Below are positions 56,401 to 64,000 of a stretch of 64,000 bases of DNA, one piece after another (the first letter of the stretch is position 1; each line of letters begins with the position of its first letter). The translations under genes were made by a program, and so were the position numbers. Source of the DNA: Limnomonas spitsbergensis (lineage: Eukaryota; Chlorophyta; Chlorophyceae; Chlamydomonadales); assembly GCA_037349105.1 (NCBI GenBank), contig JAYJMM010000015.1:558001-622000 (forward strand), given 5' to 3'. The notes under the pieces are model-generated. The model was not told where the DNA came from. It ran no database searches and saw nothing but the letters and a program-made list of their open reading frames with translations.

Positions 56401-59077
56401 CAAAGTGATCGAGCAACTGCTCCGGTCCTCCCGTGGCGCGGAGAGCCTGACTGAGGGTGTTCATGGGTTCAGGCTTGAAGGCTAAGAGTGAGGGTTTTGG
56501 GGTAACAAGACCCAACATATTTCCCTGCAGCTCAGGCAGTCTACAGGAGGAATAAGGGTTCGGGTTACGGGGCCAAGGGTTGGCAATTTAGCTTCAATCT
56601 GGCCAAACTGATGTCCATGCAGCACCGTGCGTGTAGGAGGGGGTTGGGCAGGGCAGGGGGGGTGCAGGGTAGGAGGCGGCTGGGCAGGGCAGGGGGGGTG
56701 CAGGGTAGGAGGCGGCTGGGCAGGGCAGGGGGGTGCAGGGTACAAGAGGGTTGAGCAGGGCAGGGGGGGTGCAGGGTAGGAGAGGGTAGAGCAGGGCAGG
56801 GGGAGTGCAGGGTAGGAGAGCGAGACCCTGACCGCCAAACTGTGCGAGGGATACCGGTAGGGCAAAAGGGAGGGGGCAAAAACAAAGGGCATCTCCCTCC
56901 TGGGCTGACACCATCCTCCCCGTTTTCACCCCCTCTATTCCGCCCTGGACTGGTTCTCCCTCTGCCCCCCTCTGCCCCTCCCCCTCTATTCCGCCCTGGA
57001 CTGGTTCTCCCTCTGCCCCCCTCTGCCCCTCCCCCTCTATTCCGCCCTGGACTGGTTCTCCCTCTGCCCCCCTCTGCCCCACCCCCTCTATTCCCCCCTG
57101 GACTGGTTCTCCCTCTGCCCCCCTCTGCCCCTCCCCCTCTATTCCCCCCTGGACTGGTTCTCCCTCTGCCCCCCTCTGCCCCACCCCCTCTATTCCCCCC
57201 TGGACTGGTTCTCCCTCTGCCCCCCTCTGCCCCTCCCCCTCTATTCCGCCCTGGACTGGTTCTCCCTCTGCCCCCCTCTGCCCCTCCCCCTCTATTCCGC
57301 CCTGGACTGGTTCTCCCTCTGCCCCCCTCTGCCCCTCCCCCTCTATTCCGCCCTGGACTGGTTCTCCCTCTGCCCCCCTCTGCCCCTCCCCCTCTATTCC
57401 GCCCTCATAGAACTCCTGTAGCCTCCCCAGCCATCAGAGCAACCTCACACAACTAACCCCACCTGTCTGTAGTACCGGTAGTGTAGTCCCTCCCGCTGTA
57501 AGTATAAATTCCTTAACCCTTAACCCCAACTGCCGTAAGTCCCTCCCACTTGAAGTATACACATTCAAACCCTAAACCCCACCTGTCTTTAGTTCCTCAC
57601 ACTTCAAGTATAAAATCCTGCACCCCCAACCCCACCTGCCTACAACCCTATTCACTTGCAGTGAAAAAACCAAAGCCCCTCACCCACGCGCCAATAGTCC
57701 CACCCACTTGCATTATAAACCCTTATCCCACCTGCAGGCTTCAGAATTATCCCAAACCCTGAGCCCCACCTGCGTGCCAGCTGGAAGGCGATGCTCTTGG
57801 TAATGCGTATGGGGTCCAGGCGGCGCTGATCGCTGTACTTGATGAAGTGGTGAGCAGAGACAGGGCCAATCCAGGACCCGCCGCCTCCGGTTGCAGGGGC
57901 CGAGGCGGAGGCGGAGGAGGCGGTGGTGGCGGCAGTGGTGGAAGCAGGAGTGGGGGTGGTGGCGGAGGAGGTGGTGGTGGCGGCAGCGGTGGAAGCAGCA
58001 GTGGCTGTGGCGGCGGCGGCGGAGGTGTTGTTGATGTCCTCCTTGATTCCAGTCCACTCTGTTGCCGGTCGGCCCAGGACTAGCTCGCACAGCGCAGCAG
58101 AGACAGTGGACTTGCCTGCGTAAGATTCCGGGGTCAGGGTTCAGGGTTTAGGGCTAAGGATTTAGGGTTTAGGGTGCGCCACATTAGGATGCGGGTCATT
58201 TTTGGAAGTCGAGGTTCAGGGTTGAGGGGGGTCAGGGTTTGGTGGGTATTTGGGTTAGACCGTTGACTAGCCTGCAGGAAGTGTCTTGCAGGGTCAGGTT
58301 TAGGGTTTAGGGCCTAGGAGGCTATCAGGAGGGTTAAGGGTTTAGTGCCTAGGGAGATTCAGGAGGGTTGGGGTAGATAGGGAAAGATAGGGTTTGTCAA
58401 GGTTCAGTCTTCGGAGGGAAAATCGGTAGGGCCAGCTTGTTTTAGTGTTGGACTGTTAAATTTATTTTATTGAGAGGTCAGGGTTTGGAGGCTAGGGCTT
58501 TTACTCTGGCAGCATATTTTATTTGAATCATGTGTAGTTGGCCCAGAGGTTGCTTAGTGTATAGTTTTCAGTGTGTCACACAGCCTTTGTAGTGTGAACC
58601 AGCCTTGGTAGTGTGAACCAGCCTTTGCAGTGTGAACCAGGCTTTTTAGTGTGAACCAGCCATAGCCATAACACATATGTTTGTGTCCTTGATGGTGGGG
58701 CGTTATGGTAATTTAGTGTTAGGGTGAAATGAGAGGTATAGACATGGGGTTTGGACATCAGGCCAACAGGTAATAGACATACAGACAGCCCACTTGCCTG
58801 CGCCCGCACCCGCCAGTATACACAGCGCCCTCCCGAATGTCGACGCCTCTGCTGCATCCGGCAGCCCCGCCGCCGCTGCCCCCCCGTCGCCACGTTCTCC
58901 CTTGCCCGCGTCTTGTTCCGGAGTCCTGGCTTGGCCGCCGCTCGCGGCCTCCGCCCCTGTGACCACCGGATCCACTGATCCCGGATCCGCTGGCCCACCT
59001 GGATCTAACCACGCCCTTATCGGGCCCAGCTGCCAATCCGTGCCTTGGCTGCGCCGCTGTAGCTGCTCAAGGTCAAC
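45099..59077 (-). CDS. NACHT-WD40 STAND NTPase (fourteen exons seen, 5' end missing)
   Basis: Exons in transcript order: 59077-58798, 58115-57770, 56096-55664, 55124-54840, 54391-54272, 53720-53638, 53225-52887, 52299-51879, 50498-50427, 49567-49149, 48878-47817, 47342-47099, 46488-46357, 45839-45099. All phases match; 1658 codons plus stop. Walker A AGAGAGKST spans the first intron, a GC-AG intron (GCAG/GCAAGT). Then VSAHHFIKYSDQRRLDPIRI and FQLARR, Walker B RIVILIDALDEGD, VRFVLTSRPDA, and a helical region with VLMAAQEPLS and HHVFLLHKSLADWL. Exons 10-14 give 14 WD40 repeats. This is the architecture of STAND ATPase switches: NTP-dependent oligomerisation with a propeller sensor. The trigger and effector are unknown. 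An in-frame TGA lies 6 nt before the first exon seen and no ATG precedes Walker A, so the start is further upstream. Confidence 0.88.
46358..46487 (-). other. single WD-blade exon
   Basis: GTGTGG start, VWGVASCECVATLTGHEESS, MRSVAFSSDGIRLATASDDK. One blade in a 132-nt phase-0 exon, bounded by a pyrimidine-rich tract (46,100-46,350) that on the minus strand is a purine-rich donor-side repeat (GTGGGGAGAGAAAGAG). Confidence 0.7.
46590..47098 (-). repeat. junction-derived repeat of the 47.1-kb WD exon donor side
   Basis: The exon end at 47,099-47,145 (forward view CTTGGTCACCCCTGTGTCGC, AGCCGGTCGCCAACAGC, TTGCCGTCCGGGCTGAACGC) is repeated at 46,918-46,970 with small changes. CACCCTAGATCTCACC units lie between and around the two copies. 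Confidence 0.75.
47343..47816 (-). other. intron between WD exons; TTCAGGGTTCAGG-type repeats
   Basis: 47,350-47,525 is made of GGTTCAGGGTTCAGGTCAGG and GGTTCATGGTTTAGGTCAGG variants. The remainder is unremarkable and non-coding. Confidence 0.55.
49570..50160 (-). other. intron; no gene
   Basis: Contains a GGGGGGAGGGGGGAGG tract near 49,870 and three imprecise copies of GCACCCNGTNGGCACGTNAG, GGGGCAGGCC (49,920-50,030). Non-coding. Confidence 0.5.
50160..50430 (-). repeat. junction-derived 60-bp repeat at the linker-exon donor
   Basis: Forward view: ACACATCTCAAGCACTGCCA, GCTCATACAACTATGGCC, TTGGCTCCAAACCCTAAACCC, four near-identical copies before the real exon end at 50,427. On the minus strand each copy is the last ~25 bases of the exon (GAGCTGGCAGTGCTTGAG) followed by a donor-like GTGTCC. 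Confidence 0.85.
50545..51005 (-). repeat. 30-bp minisatellite (~15 copies)
   Basis: Unit AAAATGCAGTTAAAACTACC, TGGGGAGAAT, with ACCT/AAGT/AACT variants. Reads open on both strands (MQLKLPGENK plus, YSPQLVLTAF minus). It sits in the intron upstream of the linker exon; a CCCCAGGTAG acceptor-like motif recurs in each minus-strand unit. Confidence 0.9.
51006..51878 (-). other. intron remainder; no gene
   Basis: Contains short GCAGACTGCCCCTGCC and GGGCAGGTCAGGGCAGG repeats (51,050-51,350), then A/T-rich sequence with a small ACATGTTGACAGATACCATG duplication near 51,590. Nothing coding is recognised. Confidence 0.5.
51879..55124 (-). CDS. NACHT-associated helical region (exons 4-8 seen)
   Basis: Exon 54,840-55,124 begins DILRRAFPDIAFMEPWQL and ends LVSMSAAAQAGRALVYETVA. 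Exon 54,272-54,391: YEAYRQVFDRR and VEVLLQ. Exon 53,638-53,720: VLMAAQEPLSYSMLQQMGL and LPG. Exon 52,887-53,225: WGTLFYSASHHVFLLHKSLA, a Gly/Ser/Thr insert and AGHLALGRHLLL. Exon 51,879-52,299: YTVLHLVRADCEEATSLLE and GFIAQVFGAGLGNSF. This succession (MAA..EPL, hkSl.dwL, gH..L, Y..HL) is characteristic of the helical segment after NACHT domains that leads into WD repeats. Confidence 0.8.
52370..52886 (-). repeat. junction-derived repeats of the 52.89-kb exon donor
   Basis: The real donor on the minus strand is GCAAG/GTATGCATCCTCAACCC. The intron contains at least twelve further copies of GTATGCATCCTTAACCC-type sequence (forward view GGTTAAGGATGCATACCCAC) joined by TTTAGGG-like heptamers. Confidence 0.85.
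53721..54090 (-). repeat. junction-derived repeats of the 53.72-kb exon acceptor
   Basis: The acceptor and exon start on the minus strand are CCCCAG/GTGCTTATGGCTGCACAG. Variants (forward view CAGTGCGGCTATGAGCACCT, CAGCCATCATGCCATGAGCA) recur at about 53,800, 53,905 and 53,960, followed by GGGGAGGAGGGNCCAGGGG. Confidence 0.75.
54420..54770 (+). repeat. two tandem copies of dispersed family A
   Basis: 54,425-54,560 and 54,645-54,770 share TTCAGCTA...TTCAGCTACA, GGCAGGNTGCCCGTTG, TTGGGCCACCAGCAACATGC, CAGTCNAGATNTG and CCCCATTGG. They lie in an intron of the NACHT gene, in plus orientation relative to the other copies. Confidence 0.6.
55185..55300 (+). repeat. dispersed family A copy
   Basis: TTCAGCTACGCTTCAGCTA, AAGGCCTCCAGCGG, GGCATGCTGTTAGGGCCTGC and GACGGCTGGTTGAGGTTTGG fit the family A order. 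Confidence 0.55.
55664..59077 (-). CDS. NACHT NTPase core (exons 1-3 seen)
   Basis: Exon 58,798-59,077: GTDWQLGPIRAWLDPGGP, a Gly/Ala-rich linker, then ALCILAGAGAG. Exon 57,770-58,115: KSTVSAALCELVLGRP, then an Ala/Ser/Thr-rich insert of about 50 residues encoded by GGC/GTG-type repeats (57,880-58,030), then VSAHHFIKYSDQRR. Exon 55,664-56,096: LPVLRDHLLNRISV, Walker B ILIDALDEGD with the acidic extension typical of NACHT proteins, and LTSRPDA. The insert between Walker A and the HHF block looks slippage-expanded. Confidence 0.85.
56097..56560 (-). repeat. junction-derived repeats of the 56.1-kb exon acceptor
   Basis: The acceptor side (forward view ACAGATGGTCCCGCAGCACG, GGCAGCCTGACAGAG) is repeated at about 56,190-56,220, 56,295-56,330, 56,410-56,455 and 56,510-56,545 as diverged CCCGCAGCNNNGGCAGCCTGA variants, each followed by GGTTCAGGNTGAAGG-type sequence. 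Confidence 0.8.
56630..57410. repeat. 51-bp minisatellite and a G-rich flanking array
   Basis: 56,930-57,405: about nine units of CCCCCTCTATTCCGCCCTGG, ACTGGTTCTCCCTCTGCC, CCCCTCTGCCC. 56,635-56,830: GGGCAGGGCAGGGGGGGTGC, AGGGTAGGAGG units in the opposite base composition. The long Pro/Leu frames here are array translations. Confidence 0.9.
57470..57769 (-). repeat. junction-derived repeats of the 57.77-kb exon donor
   Basis: The donor on the minus strand is GCACGCAG/GTGGGGCTCAGGG. Forward-view copies ACCCCACCTGTCTGTAGT, ACCCCACCTGTCTTTAGT, ACCCCACCTGCCTACA and TCCCACCTGCAGGCTTCAG lie at 40-70 bp spacing with ACTTGAAGTATAAA-like spacers. Confidence 0.75.
58116..58797 (-). other. GC-AG intron within Walker A; telomere-like and 18-bp repeats
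   Basis: Donor GCAG/GCAAGT at 58,797-58,792 and acceptor ACGCAG at 58,116-58,121 on the minus strand. It holds GGGTTTAGGGCTAAGG-type heptamer runs (58,130-58,400) and about five units of AGTGTGAACCAGCCTTTG (58,585-58,660). Confidence 0.7.
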
Positions 59078-59860
59078 CTGTCAGGGACGAGCGCAAGAGG
59101 GCACGTGAGTGAGAGGTGGTGTAGAAGGTGGTGTGAGAGGTGAGTGGGAGGTGTGAGAGGAGTAGGAGGTGTGAGAGGAGTGTGACTGCGTGTGAGAGGT
59201 GTGCAAAGGGTGTGTGAGAGATATGAGGTGTGTGTGAGAGTTTGTGTGAGGTTTGAGTGGGGTTTGTGAGAGGTGTGTGAAATGAAAGATATAACTGGGC
59301 ATGTATATCTGTATCTTGCCATGAAGTGTGTCAGTGGTCATAAATAAATTTTTGAGAGGTGTGACGGTTGGTATCAGGGGGATCCCCCTGGTTGGTATCC
59401 CGTGTATGCCAGGTGCACAGTTTAGTGTAGGGTGCTTAACCTGCTTCACCGCAAAATATAACATAGCCCACGTCCAACAAGGGCCTGGTGCAGCATGCCT
59501 TGCTGCATGGGCCACCGGCCGCCGGTTGGTCAAGGACTCAAGGTTTGGGCCCAATCGACCCATTGGAGGCCACACTTCCGCCCCTCATAGCTAGTTACGT
59601 GCGCATTGGAAGGTATGAAGGACAAATGTGTCGGAGGTCATACATCTTTTACGCGCCGTGCACCCCCTGTCCCCCTCATCCCTTCACCGACCTCCATGCA
59701 CCTCGACCAAAAGGTTCGTGATAAGAGGTGGAGAATGATTACGGGCTGAAGGTTTCCACAGCGGCTACGCAACAGCCCACAAACACGCTTGGCAGAACAA
59801 GGGTTTAGGTTGTAGGGATACAATTATTCAAGGGCCGAGAAGAAGGACTGGACCAGCACT
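59078..59860 (-). other. upstream of the first NACHT exon seen; no exon recognised
   Basis: 59,100-59,285 is a GTGTGAGAGGTGTGTG-type repeat, possibly donor/acceptor derived. 59,465-59,580 is a family A copy (CTGGTGCAGCATGCCTTGCT, GGGCCACCGGCCGCCGG, TTGGTCAAGGACTCAAGG, CCCAATCGACCC). The 61-codon minus frame at 59,638-59,823 has no recognised motif. Confidence 0.5.
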
Positions 59861-62800
59861 TGGAACATCCCATTTATGTCCCCCCTAGTCCCCGCTATCC
59901 TGCATGACCCGCATGTCCCACTGTCCTGTATTACTGTCCCCCCCCTAGCCCTCACTGTCCCGCTGTCCTGCATGTCCCACTGTCCTGTATTACTGTCCCC
60001 CCCCTAGCCCTCACTGTCCCGCTGTCCTGCATGTCCCACTGTCCTGTATTACTGTCACCCCCTAGCCCTCACTGTCCCGCTGTCCTGCATGTCCCACTGT
60101 CCTGTATTACTGTCCCCCCCCTAGCCCTCACTGTCCCGCTGTCCTGCATGTCCCACTGTCCTGTATTACTGTCCCCCCCCTAGCCCTCACTGTCCTGCTG
60201 TCCTGCATGTCCCACTGTCCTGTATTACTGTCCCCCCCCTAGCCCTCACTGTCCTGCTGTCCTGCATGTCCCACTGTCCTGTATTACTGTCCCCCCCCTA
60301 GCCCTCACTGTCCTGCTGTCCTGCATGTCCCACTGTCCTGTATTTATGTCCCCCCCCCCTAGCCCTCACTGTCCCGCTGTCCTGCATGTCCCACTGTCCT
60401 GTATTACTGTCCCCCCCCTAGCCCTCACTGTCCCGCTGTCCTGCATGTCCCACTGTCCTGTATTTATGTCCCCCCCCTAGCCCTCACTGTCCTGCTGTCC
60501 TGCATGTCCCACTGTCCTGTATTACTGTCCCCCCCCTAGCCCTCACTGTCCTGCTGTCCTGCATGTCCCACTGTCCTGTATTACTGTCCCCCCCCTAGCC
60601 CTCACTGTCCTGCTGTCCTGCATGTCCCACTGTCCTGTATTTATGTCCCCCCCCCCTAGCCCTCACTGTCCCGCTGTCCTGCATGTCCCACTGTCCTGTA
60701 TTACTGTCCCCCCCCTAGCCCTCACTGTCCCGCTGTCCTGCATGTCCCACTGTCCTGTATTTATGTCCCCCCCCCCTAGCCCTCACTGTCCCACTGTCCT
60801 GCATGTCCCACTGTCCTGTATTACTGTCCCCCCCCTAGCCCTCACTGTCCTGCATGTCCCACTGTCCTGTATTACTGTCCCCCCCCTAGCCCTCACTGTC
60901 CTGCTGTCCTGCATGTCCCACTGTCCTGTATTACTGTCCCCCCCCTAGCCCTCACTGTCCCGCTGTCCTGCATGTCCCACTGTCCTGTATTACTGTCCCC
61001 CCCCTAGCCCTCACTGTCCTGCTGTCCTGCATGTCCCACTGTCCTGTATTACTGTCCCCCCCCTAGCCCTCACTGTCCTGCTGTCCTGCATGTCCCACTG
61101 TCCTGTATTTATGTCCCCCCCCTAGCCCTCACTGTCCTGCTGTCCTGCATGTCCCACTGTCCTGTATTACTGTCCCCCCCCTAGCCCTCACTGTCCTGCA
61201 TGTCCCACTGTCCTGTATTACTGTCCCCCCCCTAGCCCTCACTGTCCCGCTGTCCTGCATGTCCCACTGTCCTGTATTACTGTCCCCCCCCTAGCCCTCA
61301 CTGTCCCGCTGTCCTGCATGTCCCACTGTCCTGTATTACTGTCCCCCCCCCCTAGCCCTGACTGTCCTGCATGTCCCACTGTCCTGTATTACTGTCCCCC
61401 CCCTAGCCCTCACTGTCCCGCTGTCCTGCATGTCCCACTGTCCTGTATTACTGTCCCCCCCCTAGCCCTCACTGTCCTGCTGTCCTGCATGTCCCACTGT
61501 CCTGTATTACTGTCCCCCCCTAGCCCTCACTGTCCTGCTGTCCTGCATGTCCCACTGTCCTGTATTACTGTCCCCCCCCTAGCCCTCACTGTCCCGCTGT
61601 CCTGCATGTCCCACTGTCCTGTATTACTGTCCCCCCCCCTAGCCCTCACTGTCCCACTGTCCTGCATGTCCCACTGTCCTGTATTACTGTCCCCCCCCTA
61701 GCCCTCACTGTCCTGCTGTCCTGCATGTCCCACTGTCCTGTATTACTGTCCCCCCCCTAGCCCTCACTGTCCCACTGTCCTGCATGTCCCACTGTCCTGC
61801 ATGTCCCACTGTCCTGTATTTATGCCCCCCCCCCTAGCCCTCACTGTCCCGCTGTCCTGCATGTCCCACTGTCCTGTATTACTGTCCCCCCCCTAGCCCT
61901 CACTGTCCTGCTGTCCTGCATGTCCCACTGTCCTGTATTACTGTCCCCCCCCTAGCCCTCACTGTCCCGCTGTCCTGCATGTCCCGCTGTCCTGCATGTC
62001 CCACTGTCCTGTATTACTGTCCCCCCCCTAGCCCTCACTGTCCCGCTGTCCTGCATGTCCCACTGTCCTGTATTACTGTCCCCCCCCTAGCCCTCACTGT
62101 CCCGCTGTCCTGCATGTCCCACTGTCCTGTATTACTGTCCCCCCCCTAGCCCTCACTGTCCTGCTGTCCTGCATGTCCCACTGTCCTGTATTTATGCCCC
62201 CCCCCCCTAGCCCTCACTGTCCCGCTGTCCTGCATGTCCCACTGTCCTGTATTACTGTCCCCCCCCCCTAGCCCTCACTGTCCTGCATGTCCCACTGTCC
62301 TGTATTACTGTCCCCCCCCTAGCCCTCACTGTCCTGCTGTCCTGCATGTCCCACTGTCCTGTATTACTGTCCCCCCCCTAGCCCTCACTGTCCCGCTGTC
62401 CTGCATGTCCCACTGTCCTGTATTACTGTCCCCCCCTAGCCCTCACTGTCCTGCTGTCCTGCATGTCCCACTGTCCTGTATTACTGTCCCCCCCCTAGCC
62501 CTCACTGTCCTGCTGTCCTGCATGTCCCACTGTCCTGTATTACTGTCCCCCCCCTAGCCCTCACTGTCCCGCTGTCCTGCATGTCCCACTGTCCTGTATT
62601 ACTGTCCCCCCCCTAGCCCTCACTGTCCCACTGTCCTGCATGTCCCACTGTCCTGTATTACTGTCCCCCCCCTAGCCCTCACTGTCCTGCTGTCCTGCAT
62701 GTCCCACTGTCCTGTATTACTGTCTCCCCCCTAGCCCTCACTGTCCTGCTGTCCTGCATGTCCCACTGTCCTGTATTACTGTCCCCCCCCTAGCCCTCAC

Positions 62801-64000
62801 TGTCCTGCTGTCCTGCATGTCCCACTGTCCTGTATTACTGTCCCCCCCCTAGCCCTCACTGTCCCGCTGTCCTGCATGTCCCACTGTCCTGTATTACTGT
62901 CCCCCCCCTAGCCCTCACTGTCCCGCTGTCCTGCATGTCCCACTGTCCTGTATTACTGTCCCCCCCCTAGCCCTCACTGTCCTGCATGTCCCACTGTCCT
63001 GTATTACTGTCCCCCCCCTAGCCCTCACTGTCCTGCATGTCCCACTGTCCTGTATTACTGTCCCCCCCCTAGCCCTCACTGTCCCGCTGTCCTGCATGTC
63101 CCACTGTCCTGTATTACTGTCCCCCCCCTAGCCCTCACTGTCCTGCTGTCCTGCATGTCCCACTGTCCTGTATTACTGTCCCCCCCCTAGCCCTCACTGT
63201 CCCGCTGTCCTGCATGTCCCACTGTCCTGTATTACTGTCCCCCCCCTAGCCCTCACTGTCCTGCTGTCCTGCATGTCCCACTGTCCTGTATTACTGTCCC
63301 CCCCCTAGCCCTCACTGTCCTGCATGTCCCACTGTCCTGTATTACTGTCCCCCCCCTAGCCCTCACTGTCCTGCATGTCCCACTGTCCTGTATTACTGTC
63401 CCCCCCCTAGCCCTCACTGTCCCGCTGTCCTGCATGTCCCACTGTCCTGTATTACTGTCCCCCCCCTAGCCCTCACTGTCCTGCTGTCCTGCATGTCCCA
63501 CTGTCCTGTATTACTGTCCCCCCCCTAGCCCTCACTGTCCCGCTGTCCTGCATGTCCCACTGTCCTGTATTACTGTCCCCCCCCTAGCCCTCACTGTCCT
63601 GCATGTCCCACTGTCCTGTATTACTGTCCCCCCCCTAGCCCTCACTGTCCCGCTGTCCTGCATGTCCCACTGTCCTGTATTACTGTCCCCCCCCTAGCCC
63701 TCACTGTCCTGCTGTCCTGCATGTCCCACTGTCCTGTATTACTGTCCCCCCCCTAGCCCTCACTGTCCTGCTGTCCTGCATGTCCCACTGTCCTGTATTA
63801 CTGTCCCCCCCCTAGCCCTCACTGTCCTGCTGTCCTGCATGTCCCACTGTCCTGTATTACTGTCCCCCCCCTAGCCCTCACTGTCCTGCTGTCCTGCATG
63901 TCCCACTGTCCTGTATTACTGTCCCCCCCCTAGCCCTCACTGTCCCGCTGTCCTGCATGTCCCACTGTCCTGTATTACTGTCCCCCCCCTAGCCCTCACT
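59860..64000. repeat. ~59-bp satellite array (~70 copies), continues past the window end
   Basis: Unit: TAGCCCTCACTGTCCTGCTG, TCCTGCATGTCCCACTGTCC, TGTATTACTGTCCCCCCCC. Variation is mainly CCCGCTG/CCTGCTG, shorter units lacking one CTGTCCTGC block, TATTTATG for TATTACTG, and the length of the C-run. Rare double CATGTCCC units show slippage. No gene. The strong strand asymmetry (C-rich plus, G-runs of 7-10 minus) makes G-quadruplexes likely on the minus strand. Confidence 0.97.

Noticed and set aside
56594..57456. 196- and 204-codon frames rich in Gly/Glu or Pro/Leu
   Set aside because: Both strands of the same 51-bp array, inside a NACHT-gene intron.

Overview
This window is nuclear DNA of a photosynthetic eukaryote, most likely a green alga. 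The evidence is a plastid-targeted chlorophyll-biosynthesis gene (magnesium-protoporphyrin IX methyltransferase, CHLM) split by eight spliceosomal introns, GC-rich exons, long poly-Gln runs encoded by CAG repeats, and many degenerate copies of the plant-type telomere heptamer (CCCTAAA/CCCTGAA). I cannot name the species. Almost all long open frames outside the three genes are read-through of tandem repeats.

Layout. 1-996: no gene seen. 997-6171: a 5.2-kb element with about 0.8-kb terminal inverted repeats and a 9-bp target duplication (Mutator-like, no transposase seen), inserted 168 bp upstream of the CHLM start codon. 6340-15831 (+): CHLM, nine exons, 350 aa. 15832-18410: no gene recognised. 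18411-40858 (+): one very large gene whose exons, joined in frame by splice sites, encode an RNA-repair multienzyme: RNA ligase, poly-Gln, 2H phosphoesterase, helical region, dual-specificity-type phosphatase, C-terminal half of a second RNA ligase, and a P-loop polynucleotide-kinase-like domain. 40859-45098: repeats, degenerate copies of the preceding gene's 3' end and a MITE-like element. 45099-59077 (-): a STAND protein, NACHT NTPase plus 14 WD40 repeats, fourteen exons; its 5' end is not seen. 59860-64000: a ~59-bp satellite running off the window, possibly inside an upstream intron of the NACHT gene.

The RNA-repair gene and the NACHT-WD40 gene converge tail to tail about 4.2 kb apart. 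The first has a plausible complete healing-and-sealing toolkit for broken RNA in one polypeptide. The second has the architecture of innate-immunity or cell-death switches. Any functional link is inference from proximity only.

The most unusual structural feature is that introns of all three genes are swollen by tandem repeats whose units contain a copy of the adjacent exon-intron junction (acceptor plus first exon bases, or last exon bases plus donor). Examples are the 54-bp array at 36.24-38.72 kb (about 46 decoy acceptors), the arrays at 10.2-10.97, 22.04-22.65, 28.02-30.11, 33.47-33.84, 50.16-50.43 and 52.4-52.89 kb, and the duplicated gene ends at 15.81-15.92 and 40.73-41.45 kb. I read this as a local duplication process that recurs at splice junctions.
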